Counted from the first letter of the stretch, positions 53,346 through 62,266 are shown. The stretch: 64,000 bases of DNA from Eisenbergiella tayi (GCF_001881565.1 NZ_MPDJ01000003.1:426270-490269), one strand, 5' to 3'. Notes: generated by a model from the letters alone, not told the origin. Made by a program: numbers and translations.

Positions 53346-54620
53346 ATGGATAAATGTGTAGTAAGACAGGCAATAAAGGAAGTCAGCACTCAGAATATTA
53401 TCGGATATGAAATTCTGTTCCAGACAAACGGAGACGATTTGTACTCGAAGACGGAAAATTCAGCGGCAGATAAAATGATTAATTTCCTGATGCAGAACAG
53501 CGGCAAGATCTTTTCTGATAAGCCGACGTTTATGACATTTACCCCTTCTTTATTGTTCAGGAATCTGCCGAAAATGTTTGGGAAGGAAACACTGGTAATT
53601 CAGATCGAAGACAATCTGATAGTACATCCCCTGGCGCTTCCCATGATTAAGAAATATAAAGCGGAAGGATATCTTTTTGCCATCAATGATTTCCAGTTTT
53701 CACCCAAGTACTTCGGTATGCTGGAATACACCGATTATATCAGGATATCGGTGAGCGGTAAGGATGAGAAAGAAAGGACTTCCCTGGACAATGTAGTGAA
53801 AATGGCCCAGGCCTTCGGCAAAAAATGTATTGCCACAGGAGTGAACGCAAAAGAGGAATACGAACTGGCTGCCGCTCTTAACGTGGAATATATGGAAGGC
53901 AACTACATTGCGGAAACACTGATGACAAAAGCGAACAAAATAGATTATCTGCAGGGAAATTTCTTCCAGCTGGTCGGAGCCATATCCAAGGATGAGCCGG
54001 ACATGGATGAGCTGGAAGAAATCATCAGCAGAGATGCGGGATTGACCTATGCACTGCTGAAAATGGTGAATTCCGCATATTTTGCCCTGAGAAAAAGGAC
54101 GGCTTCCGTCCGTCAGGCCATTGTGACAATGGGGCTCGGACAGCTGCGGGAATGGGTTTATATGCTCAGCATAGATGAGGAAGATCCTACAGGAAGCTCT
54201 GCGGAAATACTGAAGATGTCCTTCCTGAGGGCCAAATTTGCCCAGGAGCTTACCGGACTCATTCATAAACCTGATTTCCCCATCAATAAATTCGAGGCCT
54301 ATATGATGGGAATGTTCTCCAATCTGGAATATATGGTGGACGCCACAATGGAAGAAATCCTGGAAGAGATTCCGGTAAAGGATGAGGTAAAGAAGGCGCT
54401 CATTTCTTATGAAGGAGATGCCGGAAAGCTGATGCTTCTGATATTGGCCTATGAAAAGGCTGACTGGAAGGAAAGCAAGAAGCTGGCCGGTGAACTGGGA
54501 ATCGATGCGACTACGCTGGCACAGATTTATATGGACTGTATTCAGAATGTAAATGAGATATGGCAGGCGCTTACCACAGATTTTAAGCGTAAAGAAGACA
54601 GCGTGGAAAGGGAGGAATAG
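53346..54620 (+). CDS. EAL-like / HDOD signalling protein (second copy)
   Basis: The architecture equals that of the gene at 12660. The N-terminal EAL-type half is more eroded: the EAL position reads EILF, the DDF loop reads NDFQ and the lysine motif is lost (YIRISVSG). Cyclic-di-GMP hydrolysis is not expected. The C-terminal HDOD half has LEEIISRDAGLTYALLKMVNSAYF-type residues (landmarks DAGLTYALL and MVNSAYF) and VRQAIVTMGLGQLREW. It is 424 residues, in the fliE operon between cheD and parA. A scaffold or effector-binding role in motility control is inferred. Confidence 0.86.
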   Translation: MDKCVVRQAIKEVSTQNIIGYEILFQTNGDDLYSKTENSAADKMINFLMQNSGKIFSDKPTFMTFTPSLLFRNLPKMFGKETLVIQIEDNLIVHPLALPMIKKYKAEGYLFAINDFQFSPKYFGMLEYTDYIRISVSGKDEKERTSLDNVVKMAQAFGKKCIATGVNAKEEYELAAALNVEYMEGNYIAETLMTKANKIDYLQGNFFQLVGAISKDEPDMDELEEIISRDAGLTYALLKMVNSAYFALRKRTASVRQAIVTMGLGQLREWVYMLSIDEEDPTGSSAEILKMSFLRAKFAQELTGLIHKPDFPINKFEAYMMGMFSNLEYMVDATMEEILEEIPVKDEVKKALISYEGDAGKLMLLILAYEKADWKESKKLAGELGIDATTLAQIYMDCIQNVNEIWQALTTDFKRKEDSVEREE

Positions 54621-54622
54621 CT

Positions 54623-55384
54623 TTGGCAGTTAATATTGTGCTGACCAATCAAAAGGGAGGCGTGGGAAAAACAACAACGGCCGCTTCCCTCGCGGCGGGA
54701 CTTGTCATGGAAGGCAAAAGGGTGCTGGCGCTGGATCTGGATCCCCAGGGGAATCTGGGTTTCAGCCTCGGCTTAAATGCGGATGCCGAGGGGACGATCT
54801 ATGATTTAATGAAAGGCAATGTGGATATCCGGGAGATTATCTGTCCCACGGAGTATGGGGACATCATTCCCTCGGATATCACTCTCAGCGCGGGTGTGAA
54901 AGAGTTTTATGAAAAGGGAAGAGAGTCCCTTTTAAAGGAAGCGCTTTCTGATATCGGAGACGAATATGATTATATTATTATCGATACACCGCCGGCCCTG
55001 AATATACTGACAATAAATGCCTATGTGGCCTCGGACTATATCATTGTTCCCATGTCTTCTGAAATCCTGAGTCTGGTCGGCCTGACACAGCTGAAGGAAA
55101 CCGTAGATTCAGTACGGTTATCCCTGAATCCGCAGATTCGTATCCTGGGAATCCTGCTGACCAAATTCAACAGCAGGACACGGCTGGCAAATGAAGTAAA
55201 GGAAATGGCGGAAAGCGTGGCATTGCAGATGGATACAGCCCTGTTTGACAATAAAATAAGAAACAGTGTATCCGTATCGGAGATGCCCGCACATGGAATG
55301 AGTATTTTTAAGTACGCACCCCGTTCCAAGCCGGCGGAGGATTATCTCTGTTTTGTAAGGGAAGTTATTGAGAGAATCGGATAA
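54623..55384 (+). CDS. ParA/Soj-type ATPase
   Basis: This deviant-Walker ATPase positions cargo in the cell. The 253-residue protein has the Walker A NQKGGVGKTTTAASLA, the DLDPQGNL switch and the IIIDTPPALN Walker B. It begins with TTG behind GGAGG. No parB or parS site was noticed. In this operon position other bacteria carry flhF/flhG; this protein is Soj-like rather than FlhG-like, but may do a similar job for flagella or receptor arrays. A ComFB-domain gene follows 10 bases after its stop. Confidence 0.9.
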   Translation: MAVNIVLTNQKGGVGKTTTAASLAAGLVMEGKRVLALDLDPQGNLGFSLGLNADAEGTIYDLMKGNVDIREIICPTEYGDIIPSDITLSAGVKEFYEKGRESLLKEALSDIGDEYDYIIIDTPPALNILTINAYVASDYIIVPMSSEILSLVGLTQLKETVDSVRLSLNPQIRILGILLTKFNSRTRLANEVKEMAESVALQMDTALFDNKIRNSVSVSEMPAHGMSIFKYAPRSKPAEDYLCFVREVIERIG

Positions 55385-55394
55385 GGGGGAAGGA

Positions 55395-56105
55395 ATGGCA
55401 AAGAAAACAAATAAGACAGAGCATGTGCTCAGCCTGCTGTCCGGAACAGATGCAGCTGTTGAAAAAGATGAAAAGAAAGAAACAGAAAAAAAAGGAACAG
55501 GGCAGGAAAACGATACGGCAGTACCGGAAAATCCCGCAGTGAACCGCCGGGGAAATGTGCATGTGGTATTGGCAAACGGGGGAGAAGGAGATCCGGTTGC
55601 GGAAATCGTGAAAGAAAAGCTGCAGGAGGAACTGGATAATTATCCGCTGCCTTCAGAGGAAGACAGTTCCATTGACAGGGATATTCCTTCGGAAGAACCG
55701 GCGGCGGAAGCCGTCCCGGGATCTGATGAAGCCCGGGGAAAACAGACTTCCGGAGAGGCGCAGCTTCCTGAAAAAGAAGAGCTTTCACAAAAAGAGGAGC
55801 AGTCCCCAAAGGAGCAGAAGCCTGAAGTCATGGATGGCTTTGTATTCTATAATATTATGGAATCTATTGTACAGGAAAAGGCCATTAAGTATATGAAACA
55901 GTTTGGAAACTGTACGTGCAAAAGGTGTGAAGCCGATACGATTGCATTGGCTTTGAGTAAATTACCTCCCAAGTATGTAGTGGCAAAGGCGGATTCCATT
56001 TCGCCGCTGCTCAATTTTTATGAAGATCATTATGCGGGCCAGATTATTGTGGAGATCACAAAAGCCTGTATCGTTGTAAATAAAAATCCAAGACATAACA
56101 GATAA
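55395..56105 (+). CDS. ComFB-domain protein
   Basis: The first 150 or so residues are a low-complexity acidic linker rich in Glu, Lys and Ser. The C-terminal 85 residues form a ComFB domain: VFYNIMESIVQEKAIKYMKQ, then CTCKRCEADTIALALSKLPPKYV and HYAGQIIVEI (landmarks CKRCEADT and LPPKYV). ComFB domains are known as late-competence proteins and, in cyanobacteria, as cyclic-dinucleotide receptors. The ATG at 55395 lies behind GGGGGAAGG. It is the last gene of the fliE operon. Paired with ParA and a pseudo-EAL protein it may link second messengers to positioning; this is inference. Confidence 0.83.
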   Translation: MAKKTNKTEHVLSLLSGTDAAVEKDEKKETEKKGTGQENDTAVPENPAVNRRGNVHVVLANGGEGDPVAEIVKEKLQEELDNYPLPSEEDSSIDRDIPSEEPAAEAVPGSDEARGKQTSGEAQLPEKEELSQKEEQSPKEQKPEVMDGFVFYNIMESIVQEKAIKYMKQFGNCTCKRCEADTIALALSKLPPKYVVAKADSISPLLNFYEDHYAGQIIVEITKACIVVNKNPRHNR

Positions 56106-56144
56106 AATTTATTTCCTGTTTACGGAAAAAGTCGGTATGGTATA

Positions 56145-56171
56145 TTAAATTCATTTTGTTTCTGTCGATAA
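56145..56171 (+). promoter_or_regulatory. sigma-28-type promoter of fliD
   Basis: TTAAAT begins at 56145 and TCGATAA at 56165, the shared 20-base geometry, about 50 bases before fliD. It should drive fliD, fliS and the FliT-like gene. Confidence 0.72.
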
Positions 56172-56216
56172 TGAATGTAGATACCATTGATATTTTAGAA
56201 GAAAAGGGGTGTACAT

Positions 56217-58646
56217 ATGGCTTCTATAGGCGGATTAAGCAGCAATGCAAGTACAAACAGTGCATCTTCCCTCAGAGGTTACGGCGGGCTGGCCAGTGGG
56301 CTGGACCGTGACAGTCTGATCGAAAGCATGACCTATGCAACCACATCGAAGATACAGAAACAGCAGCAGGCAAAGCAGAAAATAACATGGACACAAGAGG
56401 CTATGAGAGGAATTACGGATAAGCTTTATAATTTCTCTCAGAGTTTTATTTCTTATACCTCTCCCAAGAGTCTGCTCAGCACTAAGCTTTTCAGTTCGAA
56501 TCAGATCACCGCGTTGGGAGAAAACAGCAAATACATCGGTGTGTCCGGCAGTTCTTCTCTGGCGAAATCCATGTCCATCGCAGGCGTGAAGCAGATGGCA
56601 TCGGATGCAAAATGCAATTTCACAGGGGCTGCATCGGATCAGAAGCTGGCCAGCGGCGGGATTGATCAGGATTTATCCACATTGAATGATTACAGTACCG
56701 TAGCAGGAACAAGCTTTACTGTTAAATATGGCTCCAAATATTACAGTGTCAGCCTTCCGGAGAATAATGAAGATTATAAATATGATACGCTGAGCGACGT
56801 GGCCGCATCCATAAACAAGGCAATGGGGGAGATCTCTGTCGGCGACGGCAAGACTCTGGCGGATGCCATGGCTGTTTCCGAGGATGGAAGCAGGCTTACG
56901 TTTACCAATAAGGATACCGCAGGAAATGCGCTTGAACTGACAGGCAGCAGCGATAATCTTCTTGGCAACCTGGGATTTCAGTTTGGACAGGATAATAAGG
57001 GCATTGAAATCACTTCATCCGGCGTCCGCGGTTCCAGCAATGCAAAGCTCACGGAACAGAAATCGGTTGCGGATCAAATCGGAGGAAAGCAGATTTGCTT
57101 TACCTATAATGGAAAAACGGAATGGATTCAGCTGGCCAGTGCTGCGGATTTAAAGGATCCTTCAAAGGGAAATAACGATTTGGATTATCTGGTTTCCGAT
57201 CTGCAGGCGAAACTGGACAAAGCGTTCGGGGCAGGCAGAATCAATGTTAAGGCGGATCCCACAGCTACTCCGGGACAAAGCAGCCTGTCTTTTAAAACGA
57301 CTGTTCCGACCAATAACAACAGTATTGTAGAAGATAAAAGCTCCGTGCTTTCCCTGGCAGCCGGAGAAAGAGGATTGCTGGGACAGTACGGCGCCTTAAC
57401 CGGACTTTCCGCAGGGGATTCCAACAGACTGAATCTGGAAAGCAGCTGGACGAAATCAGGCCTGAAACATATGGAAGGGATGACGGATGCACAAATCGCC
57501 GCGCTGCCGGATGAGGATACTCTGAAAATAAACGGAACGGAAATCAAAATCAAAAAGGGCATGAGCCTGACGGATATTATGGATGCCATTAACGCTTCCG
57601 ACGCAGGCGTGAAAGCCAGCTACCTGGCTGAAGGAGATCGTTTTGTGCTCACTTCCACAGAAAACGGAGCGAGCGGAAAGATTGAGATAGACAGTGATCA
57701 GGGAATAGACCAGCTTCTGTTTGGTGTAAAAGGAACGGATTACGAGGTACAGGAAGGAAAAGATGCCATTATTGCGGTGAAATATGCAGGTTCCGATACG
57801 CCGGTAGAGGTGACGAGAGGAAGCAATAGCTTTAATCTGAATGGCCTTACTGTGACCGTTAAAGGGGAATTCGGATATAATAGCGGGGTGCTGGATCCCG
57901 CTGCCGAAGCGATAACCTTCGACGTGACTATGAATACGGAACCGGCGGTAACCGCAGTAAAGGAAATGATTGACGCGTTCAATGAAATCGTGAAGCTGGT
58001 CAATGACGAGGTCTCCACCAAGCCGAACCGTAAATATGATCCTCTCACCGCTGAGCAGGAAGACGAGATGTCGGAAAGCCAGATCAATGCATGGAATGAA
58101 AAAGCCAAGGCGGGGATGCTTTTTAATGACAGTGATATCCGCGGGCTGGCTGACGCGCTTCGTACAATTATAAGCGGCGATGCCTCAAATATGCAGAAAA
58201 TGGGTCTGTCGGTATCCACCGATTATTCGGATAACGGAAAGCTTGTATTTGATGAAGAAGCCTTCAAGAAGGCTTTGGAAACGGATCCGGATGGGGTGAT
58301 AAATGCTTTTACCCGCCCTTCTGAGAAAGATGCCAATGGAAATGTGACGGATGCCGGAGGCGTGATGGTCCGCCTTCAGTCGGTAATGGAGAAGTATGCT
58401 TCCACAACCGGTGCTACAAAAGGAATCCTGATTGAGCGGGCCGGATCCAAATATGCGCCTACATCGATACTCACCAATTCCATGCAGAAACAGTTGGATG
58501 CAATAGATAAAGAGATCGACCGGCTGACAGATAAGCTGTCAGTAGAGCAGGATCGCTACATTTCCCAGTTCACCAACCTTGAAAGACTGATTTCTCAAAT
58601 GAACAGTCAGAGCAGCTGGCTGGCTTCTGCTTTCGGCGGCGTGTAA
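56217..58646 (+). CDS. fliD: flagellar filament cap protein FliD
   Basis: FliD caps the filament tip and folds flagellin. At 809 residues it is much longer than the 450-600 of most homologues, because of an extended middle region. The N-terminal FliD_N domain has GLASGLDRDSLIESM and ITWTQEAMRGITDKLYNFSQ. The C-terminal part has VKEMIDAFNEIVKLVNDEVS and the coiled end ERLISQMNSQSSWLASAFGG. GGGGTG lies before the ATG. It is followed by its usual partner fliS. Confidence 0.93.
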   Translation: MASIGGLSSNASTNSASSLRGYGGLASGLDRDSLIESMTYATTSKIQKQQQAKQKITWTQEAMRGITDKLYNFSQSFISYTSPKSLLSTKLFSSNQITALGENSKYIGVSGSSSLAKSMSIAGVKQMASDAKCNFTGAASDQKLASGGIDQDLSTLNDYSTVAGTSFTVKYGSKYYSVSLPENNEDYKYDTLSDVAASINKAMGEISVGDGKTLADAMAVSEDGSRLTFTNKDTAGNALELTGSSDNLLGNLGFQFGQDNKGIEITSSGVRGSSNAKLTEQKSVADQIGGKQICFTYNGKTEWIQLASAADLKDPSKGNNDLDYLVSDLQAKLDKAFGAGRINVKADPTATPGQSSLSFKTTVPTNNNSIVEDKSSVLSLAAGERGLLGQYGALTGLSAGDSNRLNLESSWTKSGLKHMEGMTDAQIAALPDEDTLKINGTEIKIKKGMSLTDIMDAINASDAGVKASYLAEGDRFVLTSTENGASGKIEIDSDQGIDQLLFGVKGTDYEVQEGKDAIIAVKYAGSDTPVEVTRGSNSFNLNGLTVTVKGEFGYNSGVLDPAAEAITFDVTMNTEPAVTAVKEMIDAFNEIVKLVNDEVSTKPNRKYDPLTAEQEDEMSESQINAWNEKAKAGMLFNDSDIRGLADALRTIISGDASNMQKMGLSVSTDYSDNGKLVFDEEAFKKALETDPDGVINAFTRPSEKDANGNVTDAGGVMVRLQSVMEKYASTTGATKGILIERAGSKYAPTSILTNSMQKQLDAIDKEIDRLTDKLSVEQDRYISQFTNLERLISQMNSQSSWLASAFGGV

Positions 58647-58686
58647 AAAAGGCTGTTTTGGGAATAGAGAGAAAAGGGATATTGAA

Positions 58687-59058
58687 ATGAATAAAAACGG
58701 ATATCAGCAATATAAGGAGCAGTCGGTAAATACCATGACAAAAGGGGAAATGCTGTTGCTGCTATATGACGAATTACTGAAACGGCTTATGCGGGCCGAG
58801 CTTGCCCTTGGCAAGGAGGACTATGAGACTTTTACCAATTCGGTAATACGCTGCAGGGATATTGTCTGTTATCTTCGTGATTGTCTGGATCCTCAATACG
58901 CTATCAGCAGTGAGTTGAGAAGGATGTATGAGTTTTTCCTCTATGAGTTCGGCCGTCTGGAGGCCGGCAGGAATAAAGAAATTATTCAGGAAGTGCGGCC
59001 ACTGGTAACGGAGCTCCGGGAAGCTTTCCAGGAAGCGGATAAGATAGCTCAGTATTAG
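58687..59058 (+). CDS. fliS: flagellin export chaperone FliS
   Basis: FliS binds the flagellin C-terminus before export. The 123-residue helical protein has YQQYKEQSVNTMTKGEMLLLLYDELLKR in family form (landmarks VNTMTKGEMLLLLYD). Length and place after fliD fit. Confidence 0.93.
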   Translation: MNKNGYQQYKEQSVNTMTKGEMLLLLYDELLKRLMRAELALGKEDYETFTNSVIRCRDIVCYLRDCLDPQYAISSELRRMYEFFLYEFGRLEAGRNKEIIQEVRPLVTELREAFQEADKIAQY

Positions 59059-59076
59059 AAGATGGGATTGCATAAC

Positions 59077-59496
59077 ATGAACGAAGAATTGTTAATGGAA
59101 GTTTTAAGCCAGAGCAGGAAAAAATATGGCTGCGTGAGTGAAATAGGCAGAATGACAAAAGAGCTGGCAGAGGCCCTGTCGAGAAATGACAAGGTCTCCG
59201 CCCAGCTTCTGTTGGAGATGCGCGGCGAAGAAATGGCTAAAGCGGATACCTGTGAAAAAAATATCCGGCTTTTAGTGGAAGAAGCAGGCATTCAAGACAG
59301 AGAACGGCTTGAATGCCTGCTTTACAGAAAAGGGGAATATGGGAAGTCCGAAGAGGAAAGCGGACAGGAAGCCTTCCTTGTGAAACAGATTAATGATGTG
59401 AATACAAAAATACGCGATATTCTCAAAAACGCCATCACGGTTGACAAGGTGGTCAGCAAAAGGATGGCGGGCGAAGAGTCTTTTTATAAGGAATAA
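59077..59496 (+). CDS. FliT-like helical flagellar protein
   Basis: The 139-residue all-helical charged protein stands directly after fliS, where FliT-type chaperones usually sit. The sequence gives no firm match. It has heptad-like helices at the start (EELLMEVLSQSRKKYG) and at the end (VNTKIRDILKNAITVDKVVS), as in FlgN/FliT chaperones. The ATG at 59077 has GATGGG 8 bases before it; the ATG at 59062 is an alternative. Its stop is 14 bases from the stop of the convergent gene, with no visible terminator. Confidence 0.7.
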   Translation: MNEELLMEVLSQSRKKYGCVSEIGRMTKELAEALSRNDKVSAQLLLEMRGEEMAKADTCEKNIRLLVEEAGIQDRERLECLLYRKGEYGKSEEESGQEAFLVKQINDVNTKIRDILKNAITVDKVVSKRMAGEESFYKE

Positions 59497-59510
59497 AATA
59501 ATTCCGGATT

Positions 59511-60221
59511 CTATGATTCCTGTTCCATTTTAGCAGAGGCGGATATGACCCACACCGGTCCGCCGGCCGTGGATCTTGATGAAAGTTCATCCAGCAGAAG
59601 CTCAGGCGGCCAGCTGACAGCGTTGTTGGAAGGATTGAACGGATCCGCCACGGTAATGTTCCCATTATCGGTTACGCCGGTCAGAATGATAAAATGTCCT
59701 CTCTGTGTAAAATGGCCGGGACCCATCAGCAGTACAATCAGCTTATTATAGTATAACGGCAGCTTAAGGGCTTCCGGGGAACGGATGGAAAGACTTTCGG
59801 CTTTCAGGCCGAAGGCTATGGCGCCTTCCGGTATCAGATTATGTCTGCTTCCGCCTCCGGCACTCCAATATCCGTGTTCTGATGCCCAGTCGGCCATATC
59901 AACAGGAGTGACAGTCCGGGAAGTCAGATTGGAAACCAGCATGGCGAGGACAGTAGGGCCGCATCCATATTTGGAAAGGGGATCCCTTCCTCCGTACAGG
60001 TAATCTTTCCATTCAGGATCTGTCTGGCTGTAGTAAATGAAAGACGACTGGGGCGATAAATACAGAGACGAGAGTATCCCGGATGATTTGGTACTGTTTT
60101 TTTCCGGCTTGAAGCAGCTTTCCGCATTTGAAGAAAATATGGGAAAGGCATTTACCTTTATTGCTGCGAACAGGAAACATGCCGCTATTATGAATAGAAA
60201 CAGAAGGATTTTTTTTCTCAT
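59511..60221 (-). CDS. exported C39-like cysteine peptidase
   Basis: The 236-residue protein has an N-terminal signal or anchor segment (ILLFLFIIAACFLFAAIKV) and a papain-like C39_2 domain. The catalytic Cys is in YGCGPTVLAMLVSN, the His in GHFIILTGV and the Asp in VADPFNP; an upstream Gln in YYSQTDPEW fits the oxyanion position. It should act outside the membrane, on proteins or peptidoglycan peptides. AAGAGG precedes the ATG and a sigma-28 promoter lies at 60317-60291, so it is made with late flagellar genes although it faces the other way. The substrate is unknown. Confidence 0.85.
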   Translation of the reverse strand: MRKKILLFLFIIAACFLFAAIKVNAFPIFSSNAESCFKPEKNSTKSSGILSSLYLSPQSSFIYYSQTDPEWKDYLYGGRDPLSKYGCGPTVLAMLVSNLTSRTVTPVDMADWASEHGYWSAGGGSRHNLIPEGAIAFGLKAESLSIRSPEALKLPLYYNKLIVLLMGPGHFTQRGHFIILTGVTDNGNITVADPFNPSNNAVSWPPELLLDELSSRSTAGGPVWVISASAKMEQES

Positions 60222-60290
60222 AAGAAACCTCTTGACCCGTAGGTGTATATTTTAAGATATTGTCTTTTTAGATAATAGATTATACCTATA

Positions 60291-60317
60291 TTATCGGTTG
60301 AAATCCAAAAATAATAA
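60291..60317 (-). promoter_or_regulatory. sigma-28-type promoter of the C39-like peptidase
   Basis: On the minus strand TTATTA begins at 60317 and CCGATAA runs 60297-60291, 20 bases later. The transcript would start about 60 bases before the peptidase ATG. Confidence 0.75.
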
Positions 60318-60349
60318 GAAAATTGCCTCTGGGCAAAATGGAAGGTAAT

Positions 60350-61108
60350 ATGGCAGAAATACGTTTTGTAAATGTGAGTAAAGTATATGATGAAGATATA
60401 ATTGCACTGGAGCGTGCTTCTTTTGATATCGGTCAGGGGGAGTTCCTGTTTTTTATAGGAAGAAACGGAGCGGGGAAAAGCACGGCTTTAAAGCTGCTGA
60501 CCGGCCAGGAGACGGTTACCGGCGGAGAAGTTTATATGAACGGCAGTTCGGTGAGCGCGCTCAATAAAAAACAGCTGCCCTACTTCAGAAGACAATTCGG
60601 CATCATGAAACCGGATCTGGGACTTTTACGGAACAGAAGCATCCTGGATAACATCATTTTTTCCCTGAGGGCGACAGGGCACTATGGAAGAAAGATGGAG
60701 GAGCTTGCCAGGGCATCGCTGGGGATAACCGGAATGCTTCATAAGATGAATGCCTATCCGGATGAGCTTTCCGGGGGAGAAAATGCCAAGGCGCTGCTTG
60801 CCAGGGCAATTTCCGGAAACCCCAGGATACTGGTGCTGGATGAACCTACGGCAAACCTGGATCCCGACAGCTCCTGGGATATCTTCTGCCTGCTGGAGGA
60901 ACTGAACCGGCAGGGAATGACGATACTCGCGGCGAGCCATGACCGTGAAATGGTAAGTGTTATGAGAAAACGGGTCATAACCCTTTCGGCGGGACGGGTT
61001 GTTGCAGACGAAAGACGGGCCATATACAATGCGATGGCTGCCGATATATTGGAAGAAAGAAGAGTGCTCAATGAAAGGCAATTACTTAGAGGCAGAGAAA
61101 TTAATTGA
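60350..61108 (+). CDS. FtsE-like ABC ATPase with altered Q-loop
   Basis: The 252-residue ATP-binding protein is closest to FtsE. Walker A is GRNGAGKST, the signature LSGGENAKALLARA, Walker B ILVLDEPTANLD and the switch His is in AASHD. Where FtsE has the Q-loop VFQD, this protein reads MKPD, so the Q-loop Gln is replaced by Pro. No ftsX or other permease gene is adjacent. The ATG at 60350 with GGAAGG in front is chosen. It overlaps the next gene by 38 bases. Whether it serves division, wall enzymes or flagella cannot be told. Confidence 0.83.
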   Translation: MAEIRFVNVSKVYDEDIIALERASFDIGQGEFLFFIGRNGAGKSTALKLLTGQETVTGGEVYMNGSSVSALNKKQLPYFRRQFGIMKPDLGLLRNRSILDNIIFSLRATGHYGRKMEELARASLGITGMLHKMNAYPDELSGGENAKALLARAISGNPRILVLDEPTANLDPDSSWDIFCLLEELNRQGMTILAASHDREMVSVMRKRVITLSAGRVVADERRAIYNAMAADILEERRVLNERQLLRGREIN

Positions 61109-62222
61109 CTGTCTGAAGGCAGTTATCAACCAACAGAAAATACCGGCCAATGATATTCTGATGAATTGGGAACTGTTTTTTAAAACAGCAGATTTTCATC
61201 ATGTTTCCAACATGGTTTACTACACGGTCATGGGGATGAAGCAGGGAATTCCCCAGGAGTGGCCGAACCGGTTTGCGGTCCGTTACAGAAAGGCTGTAGC
61301 GGCGGAGGAGCAGTACAGGAACCTTGTGGAAGCCGTGCTCTGGAATTGCGATCAGAACGGCATTCATGTGATGGCTCTGGACGACGCCATATATCCCGGC
61401 TTTTATCCCATGCGTGAGATGCGGCTGGTGGATAAAGTGGATTTCTGGGTAGAGGGGAAAAAACGGGGAGAACTGGACCGGATGATGTATTGTCTTGACT
61501 TCATACCGGAGGAAAACACACAGCCTGGGGTATACCGCTATACCAGATCGGGAGTCTGTCTTACTTTTTATGAGAAGCTTATATTTGGAAATAAGAAGCT
61601 TACCAGGTATTTCAGCATGCCCGTAAAATCACTGCCGAGAAAAGAAGACAGCCTGTATGTCCATAAAATGGAAGAACCCGGATTGTTTATCTATCTTATG
61701 TGCAGCAAAGCCCAGCGGTTCGTGGACGGTGAATTTGATTTGAGGGATATGGTGGATATCTGGCTGTATTACAGGGCCGTGGTTAGAGGAAGCAGCTGGA
61801 AATACATCATGAAGCAGCTGGGCAGACTGGAAGTATGGAATTTCACCAATAAGATGCTCGACCTGACCGATATCTGGTTCGGAGGCGGCGGAGTGGGAGA
61901 GGCAGAGTCTCAGGAAACCTTTGAAGAACTGGAAAATTACATATTTTTCAAGGGAGCGCAGGGACAGGAAACAGCCATGCAGATCCTGCCGCTTCTGAAA
62001 CAGACCATCCGGGAAAAGCGGAAAAAACAAAAGAAAGAAAAGCGGATAAAAATCCAGAAGTGGATGTTTCCCGACAGGGAATACATGACCATGATATATC
62101 CGAGAATGGGAAAATACCGTATCCTGCTCCCTCTGTGCTGGATGAGAAGACTTGTGCGCAGCTTTTTTATCTATATAAAGACGAAACTCAGAAAAAAGAG
62201 AAAAATGGAAAACGTTTCTTAA
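61071..62222 (+). CDS. nucleotidyltransferase family protein (NTP_transf_5-like)
   Basis: This protein resembles the uncharacterised nucleotidyltransferase group (PF14907 type), best seen in VMALDDAIYPGFYPMREMRLVDKVDFWV, where the usual aspartates are partly replaced (landmarks LVDKVDFWV). The middle part is helical with DLRDMVDIWLYY, and the C-terminus is very basic. Such proteins occur in polysaccharide and modification gene sets. It is 383 residues from the ATG at 61071, translationally linked to the FtsE-like gene. Its stop overlaps the sigma-28 promoter of flgM. Function is not assigned. Confidence 0.72.
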   Translation: MKGNYLEAEKLIDCLKAVINQQKIPANDILMNWELFFKTADFHHVSNMVYYTVMGMKQGIPQEWPNRFAVRYRKAVAAEEQYRNLVEAVLWNCDQNGIHVMALDDAIYPGFYPMREMRLVDKVDFWVEGKKRGELDRMMYCLDFIPEENTQPGVYRYTRSGVCLTFYEKLIFGNKKLTRYFSMPVKSLPRKEDSLYVHKMEEPGLFIYLMCSKAQRFVDGEFDLRDMVDIWLYYRAVVRGSSWKYIMKQLGRLEVWNFTNKMLDLTDIWFGGGGVGEAESQETFEELENYIFFKGAQGQETAMQILPLLKQTIREKRKKQKKEKRIKIQKWMFPDREYMTMIYPRMGKYRILLPLCWMRRLVRSFFIYIKTKLRKKRKMENVS

Positions 62223-62245
62223 TATTTTACAGATTGTGACGATAA
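62219..62245 (+). promoter_or_regulatory. sigma-28-type promoter of flgM
   Basis: TTAATA begins at 62219 and ACGATAA at 62239, with the shared 20-base spacing, overlapping the stop codon of the preceding gene. It drives flgM, flgN and flgK. Confidence 0.75.
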
Positions 62246-62266
62246 TTTAGGTAAAGAGGTGATTGT

